Source of the DNA: Photobacterium sp. SKA34
Lineage (GTDB): Bacteria; Pseudomonadota; Gammaproteobacteria; Enterobacterales; Vibrionaceae
NCBI RefSeq assembly: GCF_000153325.1
Contig: NZ_CH724143.1
Coordinates: forward strand, 400,296-464,295
Reading direction: 5' to 3'
Length of the DNA: 64,000 nucleotides
The first letter of the stretch is position 1. Every line of letters starts with the position of its first letter. A program made the position numbers and the translations under genes. Positions 37,862 to 47,318 of this stretch are shown here, one piece after another. Under the pieces are notes generated by a model. The model had not been told where the DNA came from. It worked only from the letters and a program-made list of their open reading frames with translations, and did not search any database.

Positions 37862-38947
37862 ATGAAAAAAATGTCCGTAGCTGTATTAGTAACTGCAGTG
37901 TTATCTGGTGGTTACTTCTACTTTCAGGGAACCTCTCATGCTGCACAAGAAAAGAAGGATGCGCGATCAAGCCGAGTTGTGAATGTCACGATGGGAACGG
38001 TCTCTTCTATGCCTATTGCTCAATCACTTTCTTTAACCGGAAAGTTACAAGCTGAGCACTCTGTGAATATTGCAGCAGAAACATCTGCACAGATTAAAAA
38101 TATAGAAGTTAAGCCAAATCAAAGTGTTCAAAAAGGCACACTATTAATCCAACTTAATGATGACAAAGCGAAAGCGGCCTTTGATGAAGCTCTAGCCTAT
38201 TTAAATGACGAGCAACGTAAATTAAACGAATTTAAACGCTTAGTGAAACGTGGTGCGATCACCCAAACAGAAATTGATGCGCAGACGACCAGTGTCAATA
38301 TCGCTCAAGCTCGTTTAAAAGGGGCGCGTGCCGAGCTTAATGATCACATGATCCGCGCGCCTTTTAATGGCACAGTTGGACTCTTTGATTTCAGCCAAGG
38401 TCATCGTGTTGCTGAAGGTGTGGAACTGCTGACGTTTGATGATCTTTCGACAATGCGATTAGACATTCCTGTTCCTGAGCAATATCTCTCTCACCTTATA
38501 CCGGGAATGAAAGTTATCGCAACAAGCCAAGCATGGCCTGATCGTGTGTTTAATGGTGAAGTACAAGCGATTGACTCACGTGTGCAAACCGATTCTTTAA
38601 ATATCAAAGTTCGAGTGGTATTTGATAACAAAGATAATGCACTTAAGCCTGGGATGTTGCTAGCGGCTGATATTGGTTTTTTACCACAACCTAAAGCGGT
38701 AATTCCGGTTCAAGCGATTGAGTACTCAGGTACTAAACGCTTTATCTATCTTGTTGATGATAAACAAAAAGTACATCGAACTGAAGTTGAGATTGGTGCC
38801 CGTATTGATAATACCGTGGTAGTTAATAAGGGCGTAGAGATTGGTGATCGTATTGTTGTTCAAGGATTAGTGAATATGCGAGATGGAATAAAAGTTTCGG
38901 ATATAACAGCAAAAAAGAATAATTCACAGCATGGAGCAAGTAGCTAA
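37862..38947 (+). CDS. RND efflux periplasmic adaptor (membrane fusion protein)
   Basis: 361 residues. N-terminal signal/anchor (MKKMSVAVLVTAVLSGGYFYF), barrel-sandwich (lipoyl) half NIAAETSAQIKNIEVKPNQSVQKG, a short alpha-hairpin coiled coil (about 105-150), second lipoyl half MIRAPFNGTVG, beta-barrel and membrane-proximal domains. It links the inner-membrane pump to a TolC-type channel. The ATG at 37862 lacks a clear ribosome site; GTG at 37853 in the same frame is an alternative. Its stop overlaps the pump start (TAATG). Confidence 0.9.
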   Translation: MKKMSVAVLVTAVLSGGYFYFQGTSHAAQEKKDARSSRVVNVTMGTVSSMPIAQSLSLTGKLQAEHSVNIAAETSAQIKNIEVKPNQSVQKGTLLIQLNDDKAKAAFDEALAYLNDEQRKLNEFKRLVKRGAITQTEIDAQTTSVNIAQARLKGARAELNDHMIRAPFNGTVGLFDFSQGHRVAEGVELLTFDDLSTMRLDIPVPEQYLSHLIPGMKVIATSQAWPDRVFNGEVQAIDSRVQTDSLNIKVRVVFDNKDNALKPGMLLAADIGFLPQPKAVIPVQAIEYSGTKRFIYLVDDKQKVHRTEVEIGARIDNTVVVNKGVEIGDRIVVQGLVNMRDGIKVSDITAKKNNSQHGASS

Positions 38948-41900
38948 TGTGGTTATCAGACATTTCGGTTAAACGCCCTGTTGTTGCAATTGTTTTAAGT
39001 TTATTGCTGTGTGTGTTTGGTGTGGTGTCTTTCTCTAAATTAGCAATAAGAGAAATGCCTGATGTGGAAAGCCCTGTTGTTACCGTGATGACTACATATG
39101 ACGGCACATCAGCGACGGTAATGGAAAGCCAAGTCACCACTCCGATTGAAGATGAGTTGTCAGGTATTAGTGGCATTGACAATATCACCTCGGTCACACG
39201 AAATGGAATGTCACGTATTTCGATTGAATTTTCGATGGATTGGGACCTTACCGAAGGTGTTAGTGATGTGCGTGATGCGGTTGCCCGGGCTCAACGACGT
39301 CTACCGGATGATGCGAGTGATCCTATTGTGTCGAAAGACAATGGTTCAGGTGAGCCTGCCGTTTATATCAATTTATCCTCATCAGAGATGGATCGTACTC
39401 AGTTAACTGATTATGCCCAGCGAGTATTAGAAGATCGTTTCAGCTTAATTAATGGGGTGAGTTCAGTCAGTTTAAGTGGCGGCCTGTATAAGGTGATGTA
39501 CCTAAAACTGAAACCTGAATTAATGGCAGGTCGTGGCGTTACCACAAAAGATATTATTGACGCGTTACGTGATGAAAACGTTGAATTACCCGGTGGTGAA
39601 GTACGTAATGATCAAACCGTTATGGCTGTGCGAACGGCCCGTTTATATCGCACGGCCAATGATTTTAAATACCTGACGGTTAGAACCACAGAAAATGGTA
39701 CGCCCATTTACCTAAAAGATGTGGCTGATGTTGCAATTGGTGCTGAAAATGAAAATTCAACCTTTAAAAGCAACGGGGTTGTTAACTTAAGTTTAGGTAT
39801 TGTCACTATGTCTGATGCTAACCCGTTAGAAGTGGCAAAAGATGTTCGCGCAGAAGTCGCGCGAATGCAGAAGTTCTTACCTGAAGGAACAAGCTTAACG
39901 GTCGATTACGATGCGACGGTATTTATAGAGCGCTCAATCAGTGAAGTGTACAGCACATTATTAGTCACGGGTGCTTTGGTGATTTTGGTGCTTTATGTCT
40001 TTATTGGACAAGCACGTGCAACCTTAATTCCAGCGGTAACTGTGCCAGTATCGTTAATTTCAGCGTTTATTACCGCGTATTTCTTTGGTTTTTCAATCAA
40101 CTTGCTGACCTTAATGGCATTAATTCTTGCTATCGGGTTGGTGGTCGATGATGCCATTGTGGTGGTGGAGAATATTTTCCATCACATGCAGCGCGGTGAG
40201 TCACCATTGCTTGCTGCGTATAAAGGTACCCGTGAAGTGGGGTTTGCGGTGATTGCGACCACAGCGGTACTGGTGATGGTGTTCTTACCGATTTCCTTTA
40301 TGGAAGGTATGGTAGGACGCTTATTTACTGAGTTCTCAGTATTACTTGCGATGGCGGTCATTTTCTCTTCATTAATTGCGTTAACTTTAACGCCTGTGAT
40401 GGGCAGTAAAATCTTAAAAGCCAATGTAAAACCAACTCGCTTTAACCTATGGGTTAATCGTCAGTTTGATAAGCTTGAAAATGTCTATCGCAAAGGCGTT
40501 ACGTTTGCTGTTAAAAAGCGCTTTATCGCACCGATTGTTGTATTAGCGTGTATTGGCGCAAGTGCAACTTTGATGAAAGTGATCCCTGCCCAATTAGCGC
40601 CGCAAGAAGATCGCGGTGTATTGTTTGCCTTTGTGAAAGGTGCTGAAGGTACCAGTTATAACCGTATGATCGGCAATATGGATGAAGTTGAAAGCCGTTT
40701 GCTGCCAATGTTGGGCAAAGGCGTATTGAAATCTGTCAGTATTCAATCACCCGCGTTTGGTGGTCGAGCAGGGGATCAAACTGGCTTTGTGATCATGCAG
40801 CTAGATGATTGGCAAGATCGCAGTGTAACGGCACAACAAGCATTAGGTATGGTGAGTAAAGCACTAACAGGTATTCCTGATGTGCGTGTTATTCCAATTA
40901 TGCCAGGTTTTCGCGGTGGTTCTTCTGAGCCGGTTCAATTTGTACTCGGTGGCTCTGATTATCAAGAGTTGTTTAAGTGGGCATCGGAGCTAAAACACAT
41001 TGCAGAAGACAGCCCAATGATGGAAGGGGTTGATTTAGATTATGCAGAAACCACACCTGAATTGATGGTTAATATTGATCGTCAACGTGCGGCGGATTTA
41101 GGGATTCCGGTTTCAGATATTGCAGAAACACTGGAAGTGATGTTGGGCGGACGTAGTGAAACTACTTTTGTAGATCGTGGTGAAGAGTACGATGTTTACC
41201 TGCGTGGTGACGAGAACCGCTTTAATAGCTCCGCTGATCTTAGTCAGATTTATTTACGTGCGAAAAATGGTCAACTTGTCACGCTTGATACCGTTGCTTC
41301 GATTGATGAAGTCGCATCAGCGCAAAAGCTTAGCCATAACCAGAAACAGAAATCGATCACGTTAACGGCGAACCTGTCTGAAGGTTACACCTTAGGGGAA
41401 GCGTTGGATTTCTTGGATCAACAAGCGATAGAGAAGTTGCCATCGGATATTACGATTAACTATGCGGGAGAGTCGAAAGACTTTAGAGATAATCAAAGCA
41501 GTATTGCCATTGTCTTTGGTTTAGCCTTGCTAGTGGCTTACTTAGTTCTTGCTGCGCAGTTTGAAAGCTTTGTAAACCCGCTGGTAGTGATGCTGACGGT
41601 TCCTATGGGGATCTTCGGTGGCTTAGCTGGTTTATGGTTAATGGGGCAAGGGCTTAATATCTACAGTCAAATTGGTATGATCATGCTTATTGGTATGGTG
41701 ACCAAGAATGGTATTTTGATTGTAGAATTTGCCAACCAGTTGCGTGATAAAGGTATTGAGTTTGAACAAGCGATCATTGATGCATCAGTACGTCGTCTGC
41801 GTCCAATATTAATGACTGCATTTACTACTTTATTTGGTGCTATTCCGCTGATTATCTCAACGGGAGCGGGGGCTGAAAGCCGTATCTCTGTGGGTACTGT

Positions 41901-42072
41901 GGTGTTCTTCGGTATGGCGTTCGCGACCTTAGTGACCTTGTTTGTTATTCCTGCAATGTACCGCTTAATGGCTGGTAAGACTAAATCACCGGGTTATGTC
42001 GAGAGCTTGCTAGAAAAAGAGCTGCAGCATGATTACACAGGGCGTATTAGCCATGGTGATTTACCTAAATAG
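38947..42072 (+). CDS. RND multidrug efflux transporter, AcrB/HAE1 family
   Basis: 1041-residue proton-driven inner-membrane pump with 12 predicted spans and two large periplasmic loops. The proton-relay motif GLVVDDAIVVVENI in TM4, the opening SDISVKRPVVAIVLSLLL, and the C-terminal GMVTKNGILIVEFANQLRDKG are family hallmarks. Closest in style to VexF/MexF-like or smaller HAE1 pumps; substrate range cannot be read from sequence. No outer-membrane factor gene is adjacent, so an unlinked TolC is expected. Confidence 0.93.
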   Translation: MWLSDISVKRPVVAIVLSLLLCVFGVVSFSKLAIREMPDVESPVVTVMTTYDGTSATVMESQVTTPIEDELSGISGIDNITSVTRNGMSRISIEFSMDWDLTEGVSDVRDAVARAQRRLPDDASDPIVSKDNGSGEPAVYINLSSSEMDRTQLTDYAQRVLEDRFSLINGVSSVSLSGGLYKVMYLKLKPELMAGRGVTTKDIIDALRDENVELPGGEVRNDQTVMAVRTARLYRTANDFKYLTVRTTENGTPIYLKDVADVAIGAENENSTFKSNGVVNLSLGIVTMSDANPLEVAKDVRAEVARMQKFLPEGTSLTVDYDATVFIERSISEVYSTLLVTGALVILVLYVFIGQARATLIPAVTVPVSLISAFITAYFFGFSINLLTLMALILAIGLVVDDAIVVVENIFHHMQRGESPLLAAYKGTREVGFAVIATTAVLVMVFLPISFMEGMVGRLFTEFSVLLAMAVIFSSLIALTLTPVMGSKILKANVKPTRFNLWVNRQFDKLENVYRKGVTFAVKKRFIAPIVVLACIGASATLMKVIPAQLAPQEDRGVLFAFVKGAEGTSYNRMIGNMDEVESRLLPMLGKGVLKSVSIQSPAFGGRAGDQTGFVIMQLDDWQDRSVTAQQALGMVSKALTGIPDVRVIPIMPGFRGGSSEPVQFVLGGSDYQELFKWASELKHIAEDSPMMEGVDLDYAETTPELMVNIDRQRAADLGIPVSDIAETLEVMLGGRSETTFVDRGEEYDVYLRGDENRFNSSADLSQIYLRAKNGQLVTLDTVASIDEVASAQKLSHNQKQKSITLTANLSEGYTLGEALDFLDQQAIEKLPSDITINYAGESKDFRDNQSSIAIVFGLALLVAYLVLAAQFESFVNPLVVMLTVPMGIFGGLAGLWLMGQGLNIYSQIGMIMLIGMVTKNGILIVEFANQLRDKGIEFEQAIIDASVRRLRPILMTAFTTLFGAIPLIISTGAGAESRISVGTVVFFGMAFATLVTLFVIPAMYRLMAGKTKSPGYVESLLEKELQHDYTGRISHGDLPK

Positions 42073-42115
42073 ATGATCTCTTTATAGAACTCGCTATTAA
42101 AGCGTTAGTTTAATA

Positions 42116-42152
42116 AAAGGCGATAAGGATAAACCTTATCGCCTTTTTATTT
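42116..42152 (+). terminator. Terminator after the RND operon
   Basis: Stem AAAAGGCGATAAGG/CCTTATCGCCTTTT with loop ATAAA, then TATTTA. Confidence 0.93.
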
Positions 42153-42297
42153 ACCTTTTTATAGGTGTAAGCTTACGGCGACTACCTCTTTAGTGAGCAA
42201 TCAGTTAAACTTCTGCATAGATAACTATCGAGTAATTAAACTGCACGTTTGTAGCTTTTTACCCTGATCGTCCTAAAGCCCATTATAGAAGAAAACC

Positions 42298-43371
42298 ATG
42301 TCACAGAATCCAACTGAACAGCAGAGCCCAAAAGGGGTTCGTCTTAATAAATTCATCAGTGATACAGGCTATTGCTCACGCCGTGAGGCGGACAAGCTGA
42401 TTGATCAGGGACGCGTCACTATCAATGGTCAAAAACCAGAGATGGGCGTACGAGTAATGGATAACGATGATGTGCTTATTGATGATAAGCCACTTCGTAG
42501 CAAAGAGCGTCCAATTTATATCGCACTAAATAAGCCAACAGGGATCACGTGTACCACTGAACGTCATATCGAAGGTAACATCGTTGATTTTATTGGTCAC
42601 CGCAAGCGTATTTTCCCTATTGGTCGTTTAGATAAGCCATCAGATGGCTTGATCTTCTTAACTAATGATGGCGACATCGTTAATAAGATCCTACGTGCGG
42701 GTAACTCTCACGAAAAAGAATACGTAGTCCGTGTTGATAAAGTGATCACGCCAGAATTCCTAGAGAAAATGGCGTCAGGTGTTGAGATCTTAGATACGGT
42801 AACCTTGCCTTGTAAGGTAACGAAAGAAACGAATTTCTCTTTCCGTATTGTGCTAACTCAAGGTTTGAACCGTCAGATCCGTCGTATGTGTGAAGCGCTT
42901 GGTTATGAAGTGTATAAGCTTCGCCGAGTACGCATTATGAACATCACTATTGATGGTTTACCCAATGGTAAGTGGCGCTACTTAACTGATGATGAAATCG
43001 GTGAAATTAACCGTTTAATTGCACAATCATCAGGTACTGAAGAAGCATCAAAAGTTGATGCTGAAGGTCGTAAAATTGCTAAAGCCACCGATGCGAAACT
43101 TTACGATCACCGCCAGCAAGAAGCGCGTAATGAAAAGCGTGCTCAAGAAAAAGCATTTAAAACCTACAGTGGTACGGGTGAATTTACTCGTCGTCCTGGT
43201 GGTCAGCGTCAAAATCGCCGCAATGAAGAAAGCGGTGAATCGCGCCAACAGCGTAGTCAGGGGCGTAATGATAATCGTCGTCCAGCGCGTACTTCAGATC
43301 GTGATTCAAAACCAAGTTTTGGTGGTAAAAGTACTGGCATCAAAAAGTGGAAATCTAAAAAAGAAGATTAA
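42298..43371 (+). CDS. rluF: 23S rRNA pseudouridine synthase RluF
   Basis: Makes pseudouridine at 2604 (and partly 2605) of 23S rRNA; homologues also modify tRNA-Tyr position 35. 357 residues: S4 RNA-binding domain (14-75, [21 protein letters not shown]), catalytic RsuA-type domain with [18 protein letters not shown] holding the Asp, and [18 protein letters not shown]. After about residue 245 comes a long basic, Arg/Gln/Asn-rich low-complexity tail ending in a Lys run, longer than in E. coli (290 residues). The start has no strong ribosome site. Confidence 0.93.
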   Translation: MSQNPTEQQSPKGVRLNKFISDTGYCSRREADKLIDQGRVTINGQKPEMGVRVMDNDDVLIDDKPLRSKERPIYIALNKPTGITCTTERHIEGNIVDFIGHRKRIFPIGRLDKPSDGLIFLTNDGDIVNKILRAGNSHEKEYVVRVDKVITPEFLEKMASGVEILDTVTLPCKVTKETNFSFRIVLTQGLNRQIRRMCEALGYEVYKLRRVRIMNITIDGLPNGKWRYLTDDEIGEINRLIAQSSGTEEASKVDAEGRKIAKATDAKLYDHRQQEARNEKRAQEKAFKTYSGTGEFTRRPGGQRQNRRNEESGESRQQRSQGRNDNRRPARTSDRDSKPSFGGKSTGIKKWKSKKED

Positions 43372-43390
43372 TACACTTAAATAGATAAAT

Positions 43391-43451
43391 AACGCCCTTT
43401 AGTTTCTTATACATTCTCTAGACAGAGTGGATAGTTTTAAGGGCGTTTTTA
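43391..43451 (+). terminator. Terminator after rluF
   Basis: Arms AACGCCCTT (43391-43399) and AAGGGCGTT (43439-43447) with a 39-base loop and a T-run. It ends 37 bases before the EIIB start, leaving little room for a separate promoter. Confidence 0.75.
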
Positions 43452-43487
43452 TTGGTGCGTAAGTCGATGTGTAAATAAGGAAATAGC

Positions 43488-43799
43488 ATGAAAATTGTTG
43501 CTGTAACAGCTTGTCCTACGGGGATCGCCCATACTTACATGGCAGCAGATGCGCTAAATAAAACAGCGCATAAAATGGGAATTCAGATCCACGTTGAAAC
43601 GCAAGGTGCGATGGGGATTGAAGATCAGTTAACACTGCAAGATATTGCTAAAGCAGATTTAACCTTGATAGCTTCAGATATTGAAGTAGAGCAGCGTAGC
43701 CGATTCACAGGCAGTAAAATCCATTGTGTTACTATTGAAGAAGTCTTAGTTGATCCAGAAGCTGTGCTAAAACGCTGCCAGCAATTAATTATCCAATAG
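43488..43799 (+). CDS. PTS fructose-type EIIB protein
   Basis: 103-residue stand-alone EIIB of the fructose-mannitol family. The phosphocysteine is C9 in TACPTGIAHTYMAADAL. AAGGAAATAGC precedes the ATG. It has no membrane domain and would pass phosphate to a separate EIIC, perhaps the EIIABC encoded 3.5 kb downstream or one elsewhere. Twelve bases separate it from the next gene. The locus resembles V. cholerae VC1824-VC1827 as recalled, which takes up mannose. Confidence 0.9.
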   Translation: MKIVAVTACPTGIAHTYMAADALNKTAHKMGIQIHVETQGAMGIEDQLTLQDIAKADLTLIASDIEVEQRSRFTGSKIHCVTIEEVLVDPEAVLKRCQQLIIQ

Positions 43800-43811
43800 C
43801 AGAGCATTACG

Positions 43812-44600
43812 ATGTTGGAAAGACGCCTTACCTTCTATTGTGGTCACACTGGATTACCCCTTTATCAGTTAGACAAATTGAAAAAGCTCGCCAGCTATTT
43901 TACTGCCGATGTGCAGGTGTTTAACTTGCAATTGTTACGCTCTGAGTCGGTAACCAAGCCTTTGCGCATTTCAACTCTTGCAAGTAAACCTTATCAATTG
44001 TGTCAGCTTGTTATCACAGGCGTGGATGCTGAATTAGCCTTATTGGTGCTGACTGATTTTATTCACGAATATGCTTGTCCGTTATTGTTGCCATTGAGCG
44101 ATAGTAAGGGGAATAGTATTTTAAAACAGCGTATGACATTGCTAGATTTTCCTCTTTCTTTTATCACGCCGAAAAAAATTCAGGTCGATAATACGAAAGC
44201 ACAATTATTAGCAACGATGACACGCTCGCTGGTGGATGAAAAGGTGATTAAAGTCGATGATTATCAAGAGGTGTTAGCTGCGATAGAAAAGCGTGAAAGT
44301 ATTTCTGCGACTGTGATGGGTAATGGTATTGCGATGCCCCATGTGATGATAGAACCCATTACTCAGCCTGCAATGGTAATTTCCTGTTGTCAGAAAATGG
44401 ATTGGCACAGCGCACGAGGAGATGTAGGTAAGGTATTAATGATGGTATTACCCAAGCCCTTATCACGTTCAGTGCTAATGGCTTTTTCTCGGTTTTCAAA
44501 GCAACTATTACAAGATCGTTATGCAGATGCTTTGCGCCAAGCCTCTGATAGTAATGTCATACAAGCGCTGATCATTGAGGTGATGCTAGCGTCTGATTAA
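43812..44600 (+). CDS. HPr-like domain fused to PTS EIIA (fructose/Ntr type)
   Basis: 262 residues. The C-terminal half (about 115-262) is an EIIA domain with the phosphohistidine H177 in GNGIAMPHVM. The first 90 residues can be aligned to HPr: the YFTADVQVF strand and the LVITGVDAELALLVLTDFIHE end fit well, but the active-site loop GLHxRP is TGLPLYQ, so the phosphorylatable His is replaced by Pro16. A regulatory or docking HPr relic is likely. The 3' end overlaps the convergent AraC gene by 29 bases. Confidence 0.8.
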   Translation: MLERRLTFYCGHTGLPLYQLDKLKKLASYFTADVQVFNLQLLRSESVTKPLRISTLASKPYQLCQLVITGVDAELALLVLTDFIHEYACPLLLPLSDSKGNSILKQRMTLLDFPLSFITPKKIQVDNTKAQLLATMTRSLVDEKVIKVDDYQEVLAAIEKRESISATVMGNGIAMPHVMIEPITQPAMVISCCQKMDWHSARGDVGKVLMMVLPKPLSRSVLMAFSRFSKQLLQDRYADALRQASDSNVIQALIIEVMLASD

Positions 44601-45438
44601 GGTTGCGATATTCAGTTGGTGTACGAGCTGTTTTGTTTTTAAATACTCGACAAAAGTAATTCATATCTTGAAACCCGCATCGAGTTGCTACTTCCGCTAA
44701 ACGAAAATTGTATTTCTTGAGCATAAATTTTGCGCGTTCTAACCGTACCCAGCAGATGTAATCTGCTAATCGCATATGCCCCTGCTGTCTAAATAAGCGC
44801 GAGAGGTGATTAGGGGTAATGTTAAAGCGATGAGCGATGGATTCTCGGCTGATCGCGCGGTGAAAATTCTCTTGAATATAAATACAAATCCCTTGATAGA
44901 GATCTTCACAACGATTCTTTTTTACCCTATCAGGGGTATTGAGCATAGAACGGCTATAGCTAAGGAGCGCCAACAATAGGTGTTCATCCATTGGTTTTTT
45001 CGTTGGTTCTTTTGCCAGCATATTCAATGCCGATAAAATAGGATCAATAGCGTGTCCTGTCGCGGCTTGGATTGAGTGTTTTTGCACATCAAAAAAGTGA
45101 GGATTGTCTTTGCTTTTGCTGACTAAACTAAAACCAATTTGTCTTTTACCAAACAGTAGGCTCAATACCGAGCATTCCGTATCCCAATTGGGTTTATTCC
45201 AACAGTTTGGTGGGATATACAGAGCATCACCCAGCATCAAGTTAATATCACGAATGCCATATTCACCATCTTCTAATTGATTCATATATTCGCCTTTAAG
45301 TACCAATTCAAGACGAGGAAAATTCACTTGATAACTAAATTGTGGTGGTGTGGTGTGATCATTGGCAAACAAAATATGGTTAAAGCTTTCTCGCTCTTCG
45401 AGAATAGAATCAATAAGGTTAAGAAATACAGTATCCAT
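44572..45438 (-). CDS. AraC family transcriptional regulator
   Basis: 288 residues from the ATG at 45438 (a longer frame reaches 45543 but adds atypical residues). N-terminal cupin-like sensor region, then a two-helix-turn-helix AraC domain (about 185-285) with SRESIAHRFNITPNHLSRLFRQQG and VATRCGFQDMNYFCRVFKNKTARTPTEYR. It is divergent from manA and convergent with the EIIA gene, so it probably controls this sugar locus; its V. cholerae counterpart (VC1825 by position) is linked to mannose use. Confidence 0.88.
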   Translation of the reverse strand: MDTVFLNLIDSILEERESFNHILFANDHTTPPQFSYQVNFPRLELVLKGEYMNQLEDGEYGIRDINLMLGDALYIPPNCWNKPNWDTECSVLSLLFGKRQIGFSLVSKSKDNPHFFDVQKHSIQAATGHAIDPILSALNMLAKEPTKKPMDEHLLLALLSYSRSMLNTPDRVKKNRCEDLYQGICIYIQENFHRAISRESIAHRFNITPNHLSRLFRQQGHMRLADYICWVRLERAKFMLKKYNFRLAEVATRCGFQDMNYFCRVFKNKTARTPTEYRNLNQTLASPQ

Positions 45439-45714
45439 TATTGCCGCCAATAAAACTGAGTTGTAAGGATTGTGAGTTAGGAATGAATCTTTACGGTTTC
45501 TTTTGCTATAGTGCAGCGCAATATATTGTAAAACATGAGCCAACCAATGGATTATATCGAATAAGGTTGTATTGTGACCTTGATGGATGTTCCACTTTTT
45601 GATTTATGTACCATTTACGATCGTTTAAATGGTATTCCTCTTTGTAATTTTTATGATTTGCTAAGTGGAATACGATTTCATCGATGCACAACGATAATAA
45701 ATTTAGGAATTAAT

Positions 45715-46914
45715 ATGGCTGGTACTCACCGTTCTGTGTTTTTTAAAATGAATAATGTGATTCAAGATTATGCATGGGGAAGTAAAACCTCGATTAAATC
45801 TTTGTTTGATATCGCGAACCCTGATGCTAAACCACAAGCAGAATTATGGATGGGCGCCCATGCGAATGGTTGCTCTAAAATTGAAGTACAGGGGAAGTCG
45901 GTAAAGTTGTCTGACTTCATTGCAACGGATCCGGATGCGATCATTGGTGTGCAAACCCAGCAACAATTTAGTGAGCTGCCGTATTTATTTAAAGTGTTAG
46001 CGGCAGAAAAAGCACTGTCTATTCAGGTTCACCCAAATAAGCAGCAAGCAGAAGTAGGCTTTGCGAAAGAAGAGCAAATGGGCATTGCTCGTAATGCGGC
46101 GAACCGTAATTACAAAGATCCAAACCACAAGCCAGAGTTAGTCTTTGCGTTAACACCGTACCAAGCGATGAATGGTTTCCGCCAAATTGAAGACATTGCT
46201 GCGCAGTTCAATGCACTTGAAATTCAATCTATCAGTGAGTTAGTAGCAGCATTTAATGCCAATCAAACGGAAGCGGGCTTACGTGATTTCTTTACTGCAA
46301 TGTTATCGCTTGAAGGTGAGCAAAAAGCTTCGGCTGTAAACGCATTATTGGCTTACAGTGAAGCACATAACGATCTACCATTGTTTGCTTTATTATTAGA
46401 GTTAGCCGAGCAATATCCTGGTGATATTGGTTTATTTGCACCATTAATGCTAAATGTATTAACCCTTCAACCGGGTGAAGCGATGTTCCTTAGTGCCTGT
46501 ACGCCACATGCCTACATTAAAGGTACGGGTTTAGAAATCATGGCGAACTCCGATAATGTATTGCGCGCAGGTTTAACGCCAAAATACATGGATGTACCAG
46601 AGCTCGTTACAAATACTTATTTTACACCAATGGCTTTTGATTCATTGTTGTTAGCCCCAACACAAGCTGAAAATGGTCTACATTACGCAATCCCAGTTCC
46701 TGACTTTAAGTTCAGTGTTTACAAGCAAGTAGACAACATTCGTCTTACGGTGAATAGTGCTGAAATAGTCTTTGCCATTGATGCACCAGTAACATTGACC
46801 CATGGTGATGGTGATGGTGTCGTAATAGAGAAAGGTCAGTCAGTGTTTATTCCTGCTTATACTGAGCTGTATCAAGTAACTTGTGTTGGTACATTTGCCC
46901 GCGCCTATAACTAA
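45715..46914 (+). CDS. manA: Mannose-6-phosphate isomerase ManA
   Basis: Zinc enzyme interconverting mannose 6-phosphate and fructose 6-phosphate; 399 residues. Type I PMI motifs: MNNVIQDYAWGSKTS, the metal-binding IQVHPNKQQAE, DPNHKPELVFALT and the C-terminal-domain ACTPHAYIKGTGLEIMANSDNVLRAG. The ATG at 45715 has AGGA eight bases upstream; a longer frame to 45574 crosses the divergent promoter region. Feeds mannose imported by the neighbouring PTS into glycolysis. Confidence 0.96.
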   Translation: MAGTHRSVFFKMNNVIQDYAWGSKTSIKSLFDIANPDAKPQAELWMGAHANGCSKIEVQGKSVKLSDFIATDPDAIIGVQTQQQFSELPYLFKVLAAEKALSIQVHPNKQQAEVGFAKEEQMGIARNAANRNYKDPNHKPELVFALTPYQAMNGFRQIEDIAAQFNALEIQSISELVAAFNANQTEAGLRDFFTAMLSLEGEQKASAVNALLAYSEAHNDLPLFALLLELAEQYPGDIGLFAPLMLNVLTLQPGEAMFLSACTPHAYIKGTGLEIMANSDNVLRAGLTPKYMDVPELVTNTYFTPMAFDSLLLAPTQAENGLHYAIPVPDFKFSVYKQVDNIRLTVNSAEIVFAIDAPVTLTHGDGDGVVIEKGQSVFIPAYTELYQVTCVGTFARAYN

Positions 46915-46941
46915 GCATATCTAACGACTTAGCACTTATTT

Positions 46942-46978
46942 AAAGCGACAGAATTTTCTGTCGCTTTTTTGTTTTTGA
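46942..46978 (+). terminator. Terminator after manA
   Basis: Stem AAAGCGACAG/CTGTCGCTTT with loop AATTTT and a TTTTTGTTTTT tail. Confidence 0.93.
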
Positions 46979-47318
46979 TAGTGTGAAGTATTTCACTAAA
47001 AGTAGGTTGATATTGAATATCAGATGCGTGTTATTTCTAGTTGTTTAAAATTTAGCGTTACAGGTTGTCATATGTGCTTGAACTTCTTTTCTTATTTAAA
47101 TTGCTGATAAATAATGTTTTTCACCTTTATTTGAACCATTTTATTACGTTTTAATAAAGTGTGTGATAGTTCACATCCTTATTGTTAGGTTACATTTATC
47201 CAGCTAAAGCCTTTTTTATGCTCTATTTTGAAGCTGCCAAACACCAGACAATATTCCCATACTCAAATCCATCAAATTCAGTGTGATGGACGATAAAAAT
47301 AATTCTTGGGGATAGAAC
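46979..47318. other. Control region of the EIIABC gene
   Basis: 340 bases, AT-rich. A CRP-like site is at 47160-47175; beyond it no FruR/Cra-type palindrome was seen. The 5' part has no recognisable content. Confidence 0.5.
47160..47175 (+). promoter_or_regulatory. CRP-like site upstream of the EIIABC gene
   Basis: TGTGTGATAGTTCACA fits the CRP pattern TGTGA-N6-TCACA at 9 of 10 conserved positions. Catabolite activation would be expected for a sugar PTS gene. Confidence 0.55.
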
